NCBI GenBank assembly: GCA_905250075.1
Contig: CAJNOP010000101.1
Span: forward strand, 148,570-212,569
DNA from: Rotaria sp. Silwood1
Taxonomy: Eukaryota; Rotifera; Eurotatoria; Philodinida; Philodinidae
Length of the DNA stretch: 64,000 nt
Direction of reading: 5' to 3'
The notes under the pieces were generated by a model. That model was not told the DNA's origin, made no database searches, and worked only from the letters and a program-made list of their open reading frames with translations. Each line of letters opens with the position of its first letter. Within the stretch, counting starts at the first letter, position 1. Positions 48,101 to 61,170 of the stretch are shown piece by piece. Position numbers and translations under genes: made by a program.

Positions 48101-51100
48101 TTTTAATTAAAAAACAATATAAATGGCTCATTGGCTTTTATTTTTAAGGTTATTCGACATCCCAAGTATAATACTAAGGATGGACTACTTTTGTGGTCTC
48201 ATCATGAAAAAACGGTTGTTATCGATCAAAAGATTGCCTTCGTTGGTGGAATTGATTTATGTTATGGCCGTTGGGATGATGAACATATGCGGTGAGCTAC
48301 TGTCTTATATTAGACGTCATGTTTTTTTCACATACATTATGTATTTATTTTTTACAAGAAGAAAACGTATACATATGAGAGTTTTACATGTGCCTATGAT
48401 AGACTCCTGCAGGACTCTGGACTAGGAATGTGTAATGTCGCTATGAAATACTGAACAGTGAGTTATTAACAAAATATTTGTTGGAACTCTGATTACATTG
48501 ACATCGGAGTTTACTTTATCCTATTCCGATACTTCACTAACACTGGTACTAAGATGCACTAACTACATTCAGTCAGTGAAGTTAGTAGTCAGTAGACTGC
48601 AGTTGCACAGCCCTGTATGTACCATTGAGATGATTTTTTTTTTAGAAATATTATACAAACTTTATCAATAGTATGATTTTAATTCATCAAATATGAAAAT
48701 TTTACTGTTTATTCTGATTAGTTCAGAAGTGATCATTGAACAATTATTACGTAATAAAATTATGAACTTTCAGGTGAAAATCATCAACCATAATTTTATA
48801 TATAGTCTTTAAGAAAAATAAATCTTTCAATGTCTTCTAAATATTTTCTTCACTCTCGATGGTTTAGAACATATCATGTAAAGCTATGCGATAATAATTA
48901 AGATCACGAATGTTTGGCAAAGTTGCTAATTATTTAAATGCAATATAAACCGATAAGAATTAAGTTGAATTATGTATTAAGTTATGAGTTTTTGTCTTTT
49001 TATTGTCAGTCTTGTCGATTTGGGTGATAAAAATGATACAAAATTGAAATCTCCGTTTGATATAGCTGCAGAAAATGTAGCATCAGGTGGCAGAGAAACT
49101 GTAGAAGCAGCACAAATAACTACTATGCAAATGGCTGAACAAGCTGGTAAAACATCTATTAAGGTAAGAAAACCAAAAAGAGAAATAATATAATTAAATC
49201 GATAAAAACATGAAAGAAAAACAACTGGTCATCAGCTAAAGTCAAACCAAAAACTATTCGGACATTCTGATATCTTTTTATATTAAGTGATTTGTGAAGC
49301 AGAAACAAGACTACCATCTTCAAGTATGAAACGTTTTTTGTAAAAACAGTCGCTTTTTCGATGTACTTAAGATAAGACTCTTCTAGTTTTCATACTAAAG
49401 TATACACTTTTTCGACATCGTAATCATTTCATGTGCATATTACCAGAGCGAGTACAACGAGCTATATCCATTAATATGATTTGCAACATAGACAAGTAAT
49501 TTTCACAAGAAAAATGACTTCAAAAACAAAGAAAAGATCTCTTAAAATGATACTACAGATGGAAAAACATCGAGATTTTTTTCAAAATTAATTTCCAAAT
49601 ATATTACAGAAGCATTATACTTGAATTAATTCTGATTTTGAAAAAGTGGACATCTTTGTATCAAAAATAGATAATAGGACGCGTGGATTATCTATCGACG
49701 AAAGAAGAAAAACTCGATCTTCTTTTTCGGTTTCACAAATCAATAAATATGAAACAATGCAATGACCCCCGAATACTTTTTGCCTTGACTGTATTTATAC
49801 TATTTATGAATCTATTCTAGAGTTTTAATTGTCTGAGAGCAGCATTCAATCCTCTAAATGAGGTAACTGAAAACATTAGGCTTTCTGATTCAACTGATAC
49901 AAGTGGAACAGCATATGGTATAAAATCAACAGATGAAAATCGTAACTAATTCCATTCTGTTTTTTGATAAATTATTCACTATTCCTGTTTTTTTTTCTCA
50001 TTATTAAGGGATGCGATCAACACTGACAGGTACAAATGAATGTCATTACTTTTCTTTTAGAAATGAAGGTCAAGAAATAATAATATTTATATATTAGGGA
50101 AGATCGTTCCGAATAAAATTACTGTGATGAATTTATTTTCGATAGTATTCGTTTGTAAGAGATCTAAATTAAATAAGTATCACTCGTTTTAATATCTTCG
50201 ATTATTTGTGTTTAAAAATTATCATCATTCAAATAGAAGCGGGTGAAAGTAAAAGTGATATTAAATCAGACACGATAAACATGAACATTCTATATCTGTA
50301 AGACATTCACTCTTAATCAACAACAATTTAATAGCAACTTCTATTATTTCTATCTTTATCGAAATGCATAATTCAAGAGAACGATTGCCGTTAATCTTTC
50401 ATTTCAGAGCTTTAATTCATTGTTCTCCATAGTTCTAATTAATACAGAAGAAAACAATCTGAATTGTTGAGTGTTATTTATATATTGAAGGTACACAGAT
50501 AACAACGAATACAAGTGTATTGGAAGTTGGTACAGCAGGAATTCTACAATTACAACAGCTTACTATGGGTTTGCAACATTCAGCTCAAGTAAATAATCAA
50601 ATCAATAACTTGTGCATAAAAGGACTTTTCATAATATTTTTCATAGACTTTCTTTTCATATGTGATGCAAAAGTCTTGACGAAAATGTTAGAACCTATTA
50701 GATCACTTTGCCGACTCTTTAAGCAATCAAATTGTTCTTTGTAAAAAAAAAAAAGAGCCATAACTGAACAACAAATTTTGTAGCGAATATAGTTTTCAAG
50801 CCCGAGTCTGAGATCTTGGAAAGCATATATAATACAAAATTTGTATTTCAAATATTGCGTTTTCTAAGAAAAAAAAATTGATTGATTTAAAAGTCAACAA
50901 CATTATTTCTGACAGTTTGACATTTTCGTTAGAGCTTTTACATAGCATTCTACTTCTGTGTCATTGGAAATAGTTTTAAATGATTAAATAGAATGAGGAT
51001 TTCATGCTCTTTTTCATTATTCTTTTCATATTTTTTGGCATCAGTACCCTTAATACAGAGAACGAACTCTGTTAGTCAGTGCAGGTTGACATCCTCTTAG

Positions 51101-54100
51101 AAACAAAACAAAAGTAATGAACTACAATGAATCTTCTTCGAGAACTTTGAAATACAAGATCACATAAGACAGGAAACCAAATTAAACTCATGTTGGTTGT
51201 CAACATCAAACCTCATACTCTTTGATGAAGGACGAAAACAATGGCTATAACAAAAAGTTTTCATGTAGTTTTAGCTTTGTTTTCATTTATATTTATTGAT
51301 ATAGAGCGATCCTTCTTACAGGAAATATCAGATCAGCTTCTACTTTTTTCATGCTGCACAAATGATCGACATTTATTGTATTAAAAATAGGAGATAAAAT
51401 TTTTTCTCCATTACTGTCCAGCGTGAAGAAAATTCGTTGAAAAATTAGCGAGTCTAAACTTTCGAACTATTTTATCGAGAAGAGGTATGAATAATAGAAA
51501 AAACATTGTATTTTGATTAATCGAAATAATATTTTCTCACGGTAAACTAACATTAAGTTTGCAAAAATATCTGAAAATACATTTAGAAAAAGAATATAAG
51601 TCTATATCGAACTACTACATTGAAACTTCTTCAATGATATGTAAATATTCTTAACAACATATTTGTTAATATAATGTTTTGAATAGGTTAGAAAGAGCAA
51701 TAAAATCTGATTTTTGAACTAGTTGAATATTGACTCGACATGCTATAGAAAGACTGTACAAAGTAATCGATAGCAAAATCTAAATGTTTAGTTTATTTAG
51801 ACAGGAATAAAAGATGATGAAGACTCTGATGATGAAAAAATTCTTGAAGAACAACAACCAATTATTAATACAACACCTGAACTTGATAGAAAACATCGAT
51901 ATTTTATTGGAAAAGATTATGCGAATGCATATGAAAAAGATTTTAAAGAACTTGAAGATTTCAGGTCAGGTAATTAGCCTTTATTTTTCTTTATTTGTTT
52001 TGCTCATGTATATCAAATCTGCTAATATAAACTGTACGGTAGATTATATTAAACGAACATTAGTACCACGTATGCCATGGCATGATGAAGCATTAGTTGT
52101 ATTTGGTAAAACGGCTCGAGATGTTGCAAGACATTTTATTCAACGATGGAATATTCATAAAGTTAGTTAATAAAAACAGTTTACTTGAATTTCGCTACAT
52201 GCATTCATAATCAGAGATTATTGAATCAGATAGATTTCATTCTATATGTACATTACTGTCAGCAATTAGTTTATTACCAAAATGATTGATTACAATCTGA
52301 GTTGGTAACTAAAACAGTTAAATATATTGCTTGATCGAAAAGTTGTTAGTCAAATCGTTGTGGGATTAAAATATGAAACACAATACTGCTGTTGTCCCTA
52401 ATCACGTGAATTTTGTTTGCTTGAATATATCTTGGAAACCATTTATTCATTGTTTATATGGAAGTGAATACACTAAAGACACTTATAGTCTGCCTAATTC
52501 GTACTCAAATCATACTAGGCTCGAGTCAAATTCATATCGAGACATTTGCAGTAACACATGCAGCAATAGTCACACTCCACATCCTCATCTGTTTAAATAA
52601 TTTGATATAGATCCCATTATTAAAGACACGAGAGTAGATTTTCCAATATTGTAAATTGACGACTAGCAGTTCTGTTTTAACAAGATATCATATAATGTTT
52701 TTCCTGCGGCAATCTCTCCTAGTGTCGGTTTTCTCTATGTGGTTTTACTCAGAAGGCTTCTGGTAGTAGTATACTCCTCTTCTAATCTTGAAAACTTTTA
52801 TTGTCCGCCAGCGAAATTCTCCCATTTTATTCTTTGTTTCACTCACCGATTCTGGAGAAAATTGCTGAATCCTACGCCGGAACCTGGCAACCTCGGAGCA
52901 CCTCTCAATGTAATCTCTAAAACTTTCTGAGTATGCTGACGATGGTTGAGATAAAATGGGATGAGACTACAAATGAAATGAGCATCGAGAACTGGCATAG
53001 AAACTTATCTACACGTCTGCCATCTGTTGGGAACTATTTGACCTGGTTGCTAACTCAGATAGTAATCAATCGTTTTGGTAATAAACTAATCAATTATTCG
53101 ATTATGGATTTATTCGCTCAAAATGGAAGTTACCAAAAAATTGAGAAAATATTTTATAAATTTTAATTTTGAATTTTTTTGTTAAGTGTGAAAAATATCT
53201 GAACAACAATCTTTATCCATTTCTATTACCTAAGTCTTACGATGATGTTGAAGACTTAGCTGTTGAAAACTGGAGAGATTTTCTTGAAGGGCAACCATTT
53301 CGTGTAAATGCTCAAGTAAGTTATTATTTTAGATTAATATTCATTTTAATAATTATTTTCACATGAATTTTGCATTTAGTGTGTTCGATCAGTTGGACCA
53401 TGGTCAGCGAGAACAAAATCAATGGAATCATCGATTCATAATACTTATATACAAATGATTGATGCTGCTAAACATTTTATATATATTGAAGTAAGTTAAT
53501 TAAAAAAAAATACAGGTTTTGTCTACTATTTAGTATTTAGAATCAATTCTTTATTACTATTGCTCAAGATTCAGTAGTTCAAAATCAAATAGCTGATGTT
53601 CTTTTTCGACGTATAGAACGAGCGCATAAGTATGACGTGTTTTTATTATATAATATTTTAAATAGTTTCATTTGTTGATTAGAAATGCTGAAAAATTTCG
53701 TATTTATGTTGTTCTTCCTCTTTTACCTGGTTTTGATAACACGAATGCTGTACAAGCTGTACTCTATTTTATTATGCGTTCGATTATTAAAGGCGATAAT
53801 TCATTACTTAAACGACTTGAAAAAGCATGTAAGTCAACATTTTTTCTCATAGTTTTCTTGTTTTTTAATAGCAGATATGAAACTAGAGTAGCTTAGGAGT
53901 TTTTCAATTTTACATTGTGATTTGCAACAGTAAATAGGACTAGACTGAGTACAATTGTTTATCGTCGTTTGAAAAAGCAACGTTCAATTAATTGTAATAA
54001 CGTTTAAAGATTTTAAGAATAAAGATCTGTTGTTTTTTAATTATATTATCGATACTTCACTTATATAATTTCATGACGAAACCCGTTCATTTCCGGTCTC

Positions 54101-56048
54101 TGTCATATGTTTTAATTAAAATCTGTGTCTAGTGTATTTTTATATGTTTAATTATTTCCAAGAAATACTTATTGTATTTTCGAAAAAAAAACTGCACTCA
54201 ACAGATAAGTTATCTCTTAATTGAGTCAAAGACAACAGAATTTATTCTAGTATATATTTAGTGTAATATGGAAAAGAAATTTTACAGAGAGGAATACACC
54301 TCATGGAATTAAAGATGGAGATGATGAAGAATTTCAGAGATGTTCAGAATAAGCTGTTCTCGTACGTTGTAGTATGATTGAAAAAGATTTCTAGTCTTAC
54401 TCTACTCTACACTTCCTCATTCTTACGAAAGCTGAATGGATATTCCGTGTTCTAAAACAATATCTATGCAGTCGGGTAATAATGGTTGACATAATTCAAT
54501 ACGATGCTTCACAAAATGCTAAAAAGAAGGAAAAAAAACTTATTTGAGATATAGTATTTATTATCATGTTGTTTCTAATCAGAAAAATTCAAATATAGTA
54601 GAATCTAGAAAAGTTAAACATGATACTCGAATTCGACTGTCTCCTATTCATGAACAAATGAAATAAACGATGCAGACATACTTATCACGGCAGCAGCGAC
54701 TTCTCTTTGAAGGACGATTCAAAATGTTATGTATTTGTAAAAATTTTCGAAATCTACAAATACAACATTGAGGCGTGATGAATTCTAGTTCAGTACATTC
54801 GCTTTAGTGGAAAATTAAACAGTTTTCTTGAATACCTTTGTAACAATGGGAACTGATTTTTGTACTCCATCGAAGCATGGCAGAGACGGGCGAACTTTTA
54901 TTTTCTATTGTCACTGCAGATGTTCATCCACAACAGACATCCCTAAATCGATCTATAATTCTTATATACATTATGAAATTCTGTTTCTTGATATTAAGGT
55001 ATTCCACCAAAGGATTATATTAATTTTTTTGGTATGCGTCACCATGACATCCTAATGGGCCGTCTAGTAAATATAATATTTTACTATTAATAGAATTCGT
55101 ATATTCGTGGTCTTGTTTTAGGTAACTGAAATAATATATGTTCATTCAAAATTAATGATCATTGATGATCGCATGGCTATATGTGGTAGTGCAAATATAA
55201 ATGATCGTTCATTAGTTGGTAATCGTGATAGTGAATTTTGTGTTGTAATAAATGATATTGAAGAAGAAGATGGTCGATTCAATAGACAGCCAGTTCGTGT
55301 AGGAAAATTTTGTTCTAGTTGGCGTAAAAAGATCTTTGAGTATGTTTCATATCTAAAATTACATTGATTCTAGTAGAAAACTATTTTACTTTTAAGAATG
55401 CTATTAGGTATTCAATTCGAAAATCCAAATAACATTGATATAACTGATCCAGTGTCAGATGAGTTTTATTCTTATTTTCAAGATGTAGCAAAACAAAATA
55501 CACTCATTTATGAAGAAGTTTTTGCTACAATCCCAACTGATTGCACTAGAACATTTGCTCAAGTTACTGCATATAATGGCATGGCTAAGATGAAAGATAC
55601 GGATCCAATAAAAGTATATATGCGAATGCACAAATTTCGTAGTTTTTGAACCATGTTTTTATTATTTTTTTTATCAAGTCACAACAAAAATTGAAAGACG
55701 TCCAAGGTTTTGTTGTCGAATATCCGGTTTATTTTCTTAACGAAGAAAACTATTTACCTAGCATGATATCCCCTGAAGGTAAGAATTTTTTGTTTCATTA
55801 TAAATAATGACTTCGAATAATCATTATCAGAACGAATGTCACAATCTTTTTTCATATTGAGAGAGACTGAGAAAAAGAACTGCTTTTCTTCAAACCGATC
55901 GATCACTGAAATACTCTTGTTGTGCCATGAAAAGAGAGCATGTGACATCTCGGATAATGTTCTGATCAGGTCGACTAACCTATGAATTATCTGATATCTT
56001 ATTATTTTCTTTCTTTTAGGCATAGCTCCCTTGACAATATGGACTTAG
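39163..56048 (+). CDS. Phospholipase D (PX-PH-HKD type, PLD1/2-like)
   Basis: Hydrolyses phosphatidylcholine to phosphatidic acid and choline at membranes; 1086 aa, close to human PLD1. Exons: 39163-39328, 39379-39517, 39576-39710, 45938-46028, 46091-46156, 47165-47328, 47395-47700, 47748-47916, 47971-48087, 48149-48291, 49010-49163, 49821-49917, 50009-50029, 50491-50588, 51801-51969, 52043-52161, 53187-53315, 53380-53490, 53541-53629, 53683-53828, 54999-55066, 55122-55339, 55397-55613, 55679-55778, 56020-56048. Phases fit throughout and the sum is 3261 nt. PX spans about 75-180 (HYRHFQDLH) and PH about 200-350. HKD1 is H470-E-K with D477; HKD2 is H907-S-K with D914. IENQFF and the C-terminal W-T, family hallmarks, are present. 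The loop between HKD halves (exons 11-15) is divergent. TTTTAG directly precedes the ATG, so the mRNA may carry a spliced leader, as bdelloids are known to trans-splice. Intron 3 (6.2 kb) hosts nested transposons. Exon 4/5 borders are the least certain. Confidence 0.94.
41941..42025. repeat. Hairpin around ATACGAAGAAA words
   Basis: TTTCTTCGTATACGATTATA and an inverted partner AATGTGATTGTATACGAAG about 40 bp later form a short hairpin inside the outer element. Nearby GATCGTAT words recur. Confidence 0.5.
42725..44029 (-). mobile_element. hAT element inserted in the Helitron minisatellite
   Basis: The ends TAGAGTCCTGC and, from the other strand, TAGAGTACTGC are flanked by perfect 8-bp duplications CCTCAAGG at 42717-42724 and 44030-44037, which is also a word of the minisatellite it hit. 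Just inside each end are runs of (A)CCCGACCCG repeats in opposite orientation, able to form a strong GC-rich stem. The interior keeps the 3' part of a hAT transposase gene. Total length is 1305 bp, so it is an internally deleted copy. Confidence 0.88.
43162..43753 (-). pseudogene. hAT transposase, C-terminal part
   Basis: Two minus-strand exons (43416-43753 and 43162-43333) joined across an 82-nt GT-AG intron give 169 codons. The C-terminal exon carries the hAT dimerisation domain, with [20 protein letters not shown] and, further on, [17 protein letters not shown], ending in a stop. The first exon ends in the W-Q-K-H segment that normally precedes it. The RNase-H-like catalytic core and BED finger of a full hAT protein (about 600 aa) are missing, so this cannot be an active transposase. 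Confidence 0.8.
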
Positions 56049-56334
56049 AGTATTTATTTTTGTAAGACTTTGCAAATGAACGAGGAAACAAGTATTAGTT
56101 TGGTATATTTGTTTTATCAAAAATAATTTATTTTATTCATATTGTCGGTTGATTATATGTTCATTTTGTATCTCGTGTGCTGTTTTCTATATTTTCTATT
56201 GTATTCTAAGCGTTTATATCAATGTCTTAATCGTTTTTTTTTTGTTCGATATTTTCTTTCTACTTATTTAACCAATCAAACATTTTAGTATTTAGGAGTA
56301 CTTTCATTTTTCATTTCACATATATATGTACCTT

Positions 56335-56340
56335 AATAAA
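56335..56340 (+). promoter_or_regulatory. Poly(A) signal AATAAA of phospholipase D
   Basis: The AATAAA is 287 nt past the stop codon and just before a telomere-like tract. It is the clearest candidate 3' end signal for the gene. Confidence 0.45.
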
Positions 56341-56377
56341 GTTTTTTCTTTTCGTACCACATGGTAGCAATCAGAAG

Positions 56378-56460
56378 TGTGGGGTGGGGTGTGGGTGTGG
56401 GAGATGGGTGTGTATGTTCTTTCCCCCAACACCCATCCTCACACACATCTACACCCTCAT
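56378..56460. repeat. Paired telomere-like tract
   Basis: A TGTGGG tract (56378-56412), a short spacer and a C-rich tract (56424-56460), starting about 40 bp after the phospholipase D poly(A) signal. Confidence 0.8.
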
Positions 56461-56856
56461 CCATCCATCGATACCATATCGTAGTTTTTCTATAATTAGA
56501 TTTTTTCAAGTTGCAATTTTGATTTCAAGCATCGGAAATTTATCAGGGATCCGTTTAATAAAAATAGTTCTTAAATGAAGCTAAAGATGATCAATCGAAA
56601 AACCTGTTCAAACAGTTTGACGAAAAACACATGACTTTCGTTTTGAAACAAATGAGATTACTCACATCCACTCGCACATCCACAGCCTAAAGTCTATAGA
56701 TCAATCTTGGTACTTTTGTGTACGTTTGTTGAATATCGGACTATAAGAATAATGAATATTTTTAATAAAAATTCATCGATGGTATCGAGATGAGTCTTTT
56801 TTACTATATGCATCGTTTATTCTCATTTAAAATAGATGACAATCAAGTTACATAAA

Positions 56857-59691
56857 TTAGCAAGCTGTAGAAGAAGGTAAAGATGATGATGCAGGTTGAG
56901 AAATGGTATGCATTAATGGAATATAACGTTGAATCTCATGAAGAAAAGTAACATAATCAGTAATTGTTAATGTTCTGTAATGTACATTGGCCAATTCACT
57001 TTTCAATGATTGATACATTGATTCACGATTGATCATACACATTTCATAGAGCTGTAAAAGTCGATGACCGTCCAGTCGTGAACATAGAAGAAGCATGGTA
57101 TTATCAATTCCGTTTGTTAGAAAAAATGATTGAACATGATTATTAGTCCATTGAATAATCCAATGAGGTAGTTCACTGTATAAAGAAATAATATAGAATG
57201 AGAAAATACGAACAAGGATATCTAACTGTTATTGACAGTTTTATTTTCTGGTACAAGTCGACTGTAAAATCGAAAGTTTTAGATTATTTTTCTATTTCAA
57301 TGTACACTTAAATTGACAACTATTCCTATGATCTTAAAATTGATCAAAAAAAAAATCTTTTCCTCTGAAGATAAGCACCGGTCAAGTTCCAAAAAGCAAG
57401 ACTATTTGAAAAATATTTTCGTAGCTGTTACGTCTATTGTGAAATACTTCATTTGCAATGTCATCACTATTAGAAACAATTTTCTATTCTATGAGTTTTT
57501 CAGTTATGACTTGCAAAACAAAACTCACATGATCGAAGATCTCTCGATCAATATCGAAGCCTCTTGAACAGATTTCGAAATTGTAGAAGAAATATCTTGA
57601 TAATTGCTTTGTTTAGATTTTACCATTGAATAATTCATATTCAGTTGACAATATTGATTTATTTCTTTTTTCAATTTTTCATAAGCCAATGTAAATTCGA
57701 TCTTGGTAAAATCTACATAAATTTTATCGCTTACCATAATACCGAGCCATCCATCAGGCTTATAACAAGGTTTCATAATAAGTGGTATCAAATGACAGCG
57801 TCGTTCAAATGCGTAATGTGCTTCCGATTGACAATAGACACTTTGTTTATATATATCCGACATACATATCAGAACAAATTCAGAATTTTCAATAGCTTCT
57901 GCCATAGTAATCATTGTAGCTCCATACATGTTATCACAATCGATCCAAACACTAAATCCATCTTGAACAAATCATTCATGAATTTTGATAACATAATTGT
58001 CGATCATTATGTGAATAACTTATCATAATATCGTATTTATGTGATTTTGAATTAGTTAAGTTAGCAACAGCTTCAGCTTCTTTTTCTAATTTCCAACGAA
58101 GAGCTTCGGCAGCTCGTTGTAAATTTCATTTATCCGAATTGGTATTATCGACAAGATTTCGAATTTTTGACATCAAATTTATATTTTGTTTTAAAGCCGA
58201 TGAAGCATCATTATTAAATGAAAGTGCAAGAAGAATTTCGAGAACTATTGGTTTGACTCTAATCGAATCAAATTCAGTTTCAATTATACATCGTATAAGT
58301 AGTGGAAGTGCATTTTGTTTTATTAATTCAACTTTGACTTGATCATGTTGAAGAAAATCTATAGACAATAAATCGTATGAAGAGATTAGTAAAAATAAAA
58401 CAAAATATAACTTGCTTTTCAAACTCCATAATATACTATAAAATCGTTCTTTTGTTTTTAAATCATCAATTGTATTCAAAAGAAACTTAACATAGACGCT
58501 CGTAATCTTACTCGAACTTGCCATGATTTTAATATCTCTTTCATTCATCAATTTACCCAAGCAACGATAAGTATTCAATTGTGTTTCATCTTCTTCAACA
58601 TCAATCATTTGAAGTAACATTGGAATTAAATTTGGTACAGTTTTCATAAAATTTAGTACATTTGCATGTAATATAAAATCGTACAAATTTTGAGCGATAA
58701 TCTTTTTTATTGATTTAACATTAGGATCATCTGATGAATAATCAAGTATCACTCATAAAAATGATGACCATTTTGAAACTAATCTACAATAATCATTATA
58801 GAATTCTTGATTTGAAATATTGACATTTTCCCATTGGATAAGACGAACAAAGGCATTATTCAAACGACGTAGGATGTTTCTAACATGTTTAGAACAATGA
58901 ATAATTGAATCTGAATGACAACTTATTATCCATTGAGTAAATGGACTCAATAATATACGTGGTATTTGAAGAAAAAGTTCCGACTGATGAATAGGTGGAT
59001 ACCATTTGAGATACAATGAACATGTACCAGGAAGAAGTATTTGACCTTGATTGAGTTTTTAAGAAAAATTATATTTCAATTTTTTTATGATTTCAATAGA
59101 ATATGAAGAACATAAACATTTAATAACAGCAAGAAGCAATGATGTAGTCGATGAATATTCATTTGTTATACTTTGTAATCGATTAAAATATTGATATGTC
59201 ATTAGTAGACAATGAATTAAAGTGAGAAAAAGAGGATCATCTAAGTATTTTCCATTGTCACCAATCTCATTGAGACAATTGGTAAGCTCATCGATTAAAT
59301 GTTGATGAAAAAGAAGTTGCTTGAATCAATGAGCATTGGTATTATTGATATGACGACTGATATTTACAAAGAATGTTGACAGATCGAACAATAGCTCGCA
59401 TGCAATATCTTGATTTTGTCTTCAACGAAGATAATCAACAAGGACAGAATCGCATAGGATGATGAAAAGTGGATGTGTGATGAGTGCAGGATCGGTTAGT
59501 TGCTTATTGTTGGATGAGAAATAAGTTAATAAGGAAACAATTTGTTTGATCAATGTAATTTCCACAGTAGAGCTATCAGACTTCTTTATTTCGAAAATGA
59601 ATGCATCCCATGATGTTTTGAGTTGTTCAACGCTAATGGTTGTTGCTTGTTCCTCAATTGTAACGCAATCATGATCCATAACAGTATTCAT
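56857..59691 (-). pseudogene. Armadillo-TIR-SAM protein gene, decayed
   Basis: Minus strand. From 59691 one frame encodes helical, armadillo-like sequence (ACELLFDLSTFFVNISRH; NALPLLIRCIIETEFD) broken by stops at 59422-59424, 59326-59328, 59059-59061, 58753-58755 and 58126-58128. Similarity resumes in the same frame after each. A TIR domain follows (KYDIMISYSH), broken by a one-base frameshift near 57990 and a TGA at 57972-57974, then intact (SEFVLICMSD, YCQSEAHYAFERR). The Glu in CQSE aligns with the catalytic glutamate of SARM1-type TIR NADases. A GTGAGT donor after 57529 joins, via intron 57176-57528, a last exon 57175-56857 that looks like a SAM domain. A 57-nt GC-AG intron lies at 58359-58415. 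The family is known to me from bdelloid proteomes by recall only. Six nonsense codons and one frameshift argue for a pseudogene. Confidence 0.75.
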
Positions 59692-59857
59692 CTCTGATTA
59701 GACATTTAAAAGAAAAACAAAGCACATAATGATAGTTCGAAAATCAGTAACATCAGATCGAAGACTAAGAAAACTTTTAAGAGCTGATGTCACATGTTCA
59801 TACAGGAATAGTAACGATTTTCTTTTACAGAATAATAATATTTAATATTTTACTAAA

Positions 59858-59968
59858 GGGTGTGGGTGAGTGTGTGGGTGGGTGGGGGTGGGTGTGGGTA
59901 TGGGCGTGGTTGTGAGGTGTGGGTGTGACTTCGGATAGAAACAAACCCACACCCACACCAACACCCAA
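59858..59968. repeat. Paired telomere-like tract
   Basis: A G-rich tract (59858-59927), a spacer of about 16 bp and a CCCACA tract (59944-59968). It lies about 165 bp beyond the upstream end of the TIR pseudogene. Confidence 0.85.
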
Positions 59969-60078
59969 CTAATGTAGGAAAAAGTTTCATTCCATAATAA
60001 ACGAAGCATATGTAATGAAGTATATGCACGCTCAAGTGTAAGTGAAGCTTTGAACGAAAAGATAATGCAGCTGTTGTT

Positions 60079-60150
60079 TGGGTATGGACGGTATGGGTGT
60101 GAACGTGGAGTATGACTGTGGAGATTCATCGAACTATACCCACATCCTTC
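60079..60150. repeat. Degenerate paired telomere-like tract
   Basis: A weak G-rich tract (60079-60120), a spacer of about 15 bp and a short C-rich tract (60137-60150). It is 110 bp from the preceding pair. Confidence 0.6.
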
Positions 60151-60795
60151 ACTCACTCATACTTATATTCACATCTGCACCACGCTCAGCTTCGTCTGTG
60201 ACTGATTAGTGTTCTCTTATCATAAGACGTTCTTACTGATAATATGCAGATTTGTAAAAAGAAAAAAACATGGGGAGAAGAGGAAGAAAAAAAAAGTAAA
60301 AACAAGTGTTCTCTAACAACACTAGCAGATAAGAATCTGACGCTCTCAAAAAAATCCATTTTCATATCTAACAGAGTATAGTCGCCAACAATAAAAAGGG
60401 TATGTTGACAATTTTCTTCATTTGGCTTTGAGCAATGATAGTGGTATTTAATACAAGATAATAGTTGAAGAAGAAACACTTACTAGACATATGAAGTACA
60501 TAAGAGTAAATGGGCTCTAAAAATGAATAATATAGAAAAAGTAAACTTTGTTGATAGGAATTGTCATCATTTTGAGACGAAACTACAACAGTTATTTCCA
60601 GTTGCAGTTGCGTAAAAATACATTTTTCCCATTATATAGATGATATATCACCTCCTTCTCTGCATTTTTGTTTGTATTGTTGACTATGAATAGTTATTGG
60701 TGACTGTTTTTACTAGGAAGAGGAATTTAATAATAATCATAACTCGAACATCGAGATTCAAAGCATAGCTATTGATATATTTACGTACTACAGTT
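60151..60795. other. Intergenic, nothing recognised
   Basis: A minus-strand frame at 60186-60479 has no recognisable domain. No other signal was found. Confidence 0.5.
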
Positions 60796-60895
60796 GGGTG
60801 TGGGTGTGGGGGGTGGGGGTGGGTGTGTGGGTGTCGTTGCTAGCGAGAAGCATATCAACACCCACACCCCATACCCCACCCACACCCGCACCCCT
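60796..60895. repeat. Paired telomere-like tract
   Basis: A G-rich tract (60796-60834), a spacer of about 22 bp and a C-rich tract (60857-60895), about 275 bp before the ATG of the ADP-ribosylglycohydrolase. Confidence 0.85.
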
Positions 60896-61170
60896 CATAT
60901 ATCATTAACTTAACGATTTTGAATGACTCTGTTGTAACGAGATAGAAAGTTGACTCGATACCTATATAGTAATAAAGTTGAGAATTTTGAGTGAATCCAG
61001 TTTAATGATGTGAAGAATGGTTTACATGTGATTGTTTATCTTCTGTTCACATACATACACACTCCACAATCTTGCGGTTAAGTGATTCAGTCATATTCTG
61101 ATGTTAAACAGAATTTGCTTCAGAAAATCCATTTGGTCATTGGTTTGCAGAGAAAAAACTTGCATCGACA

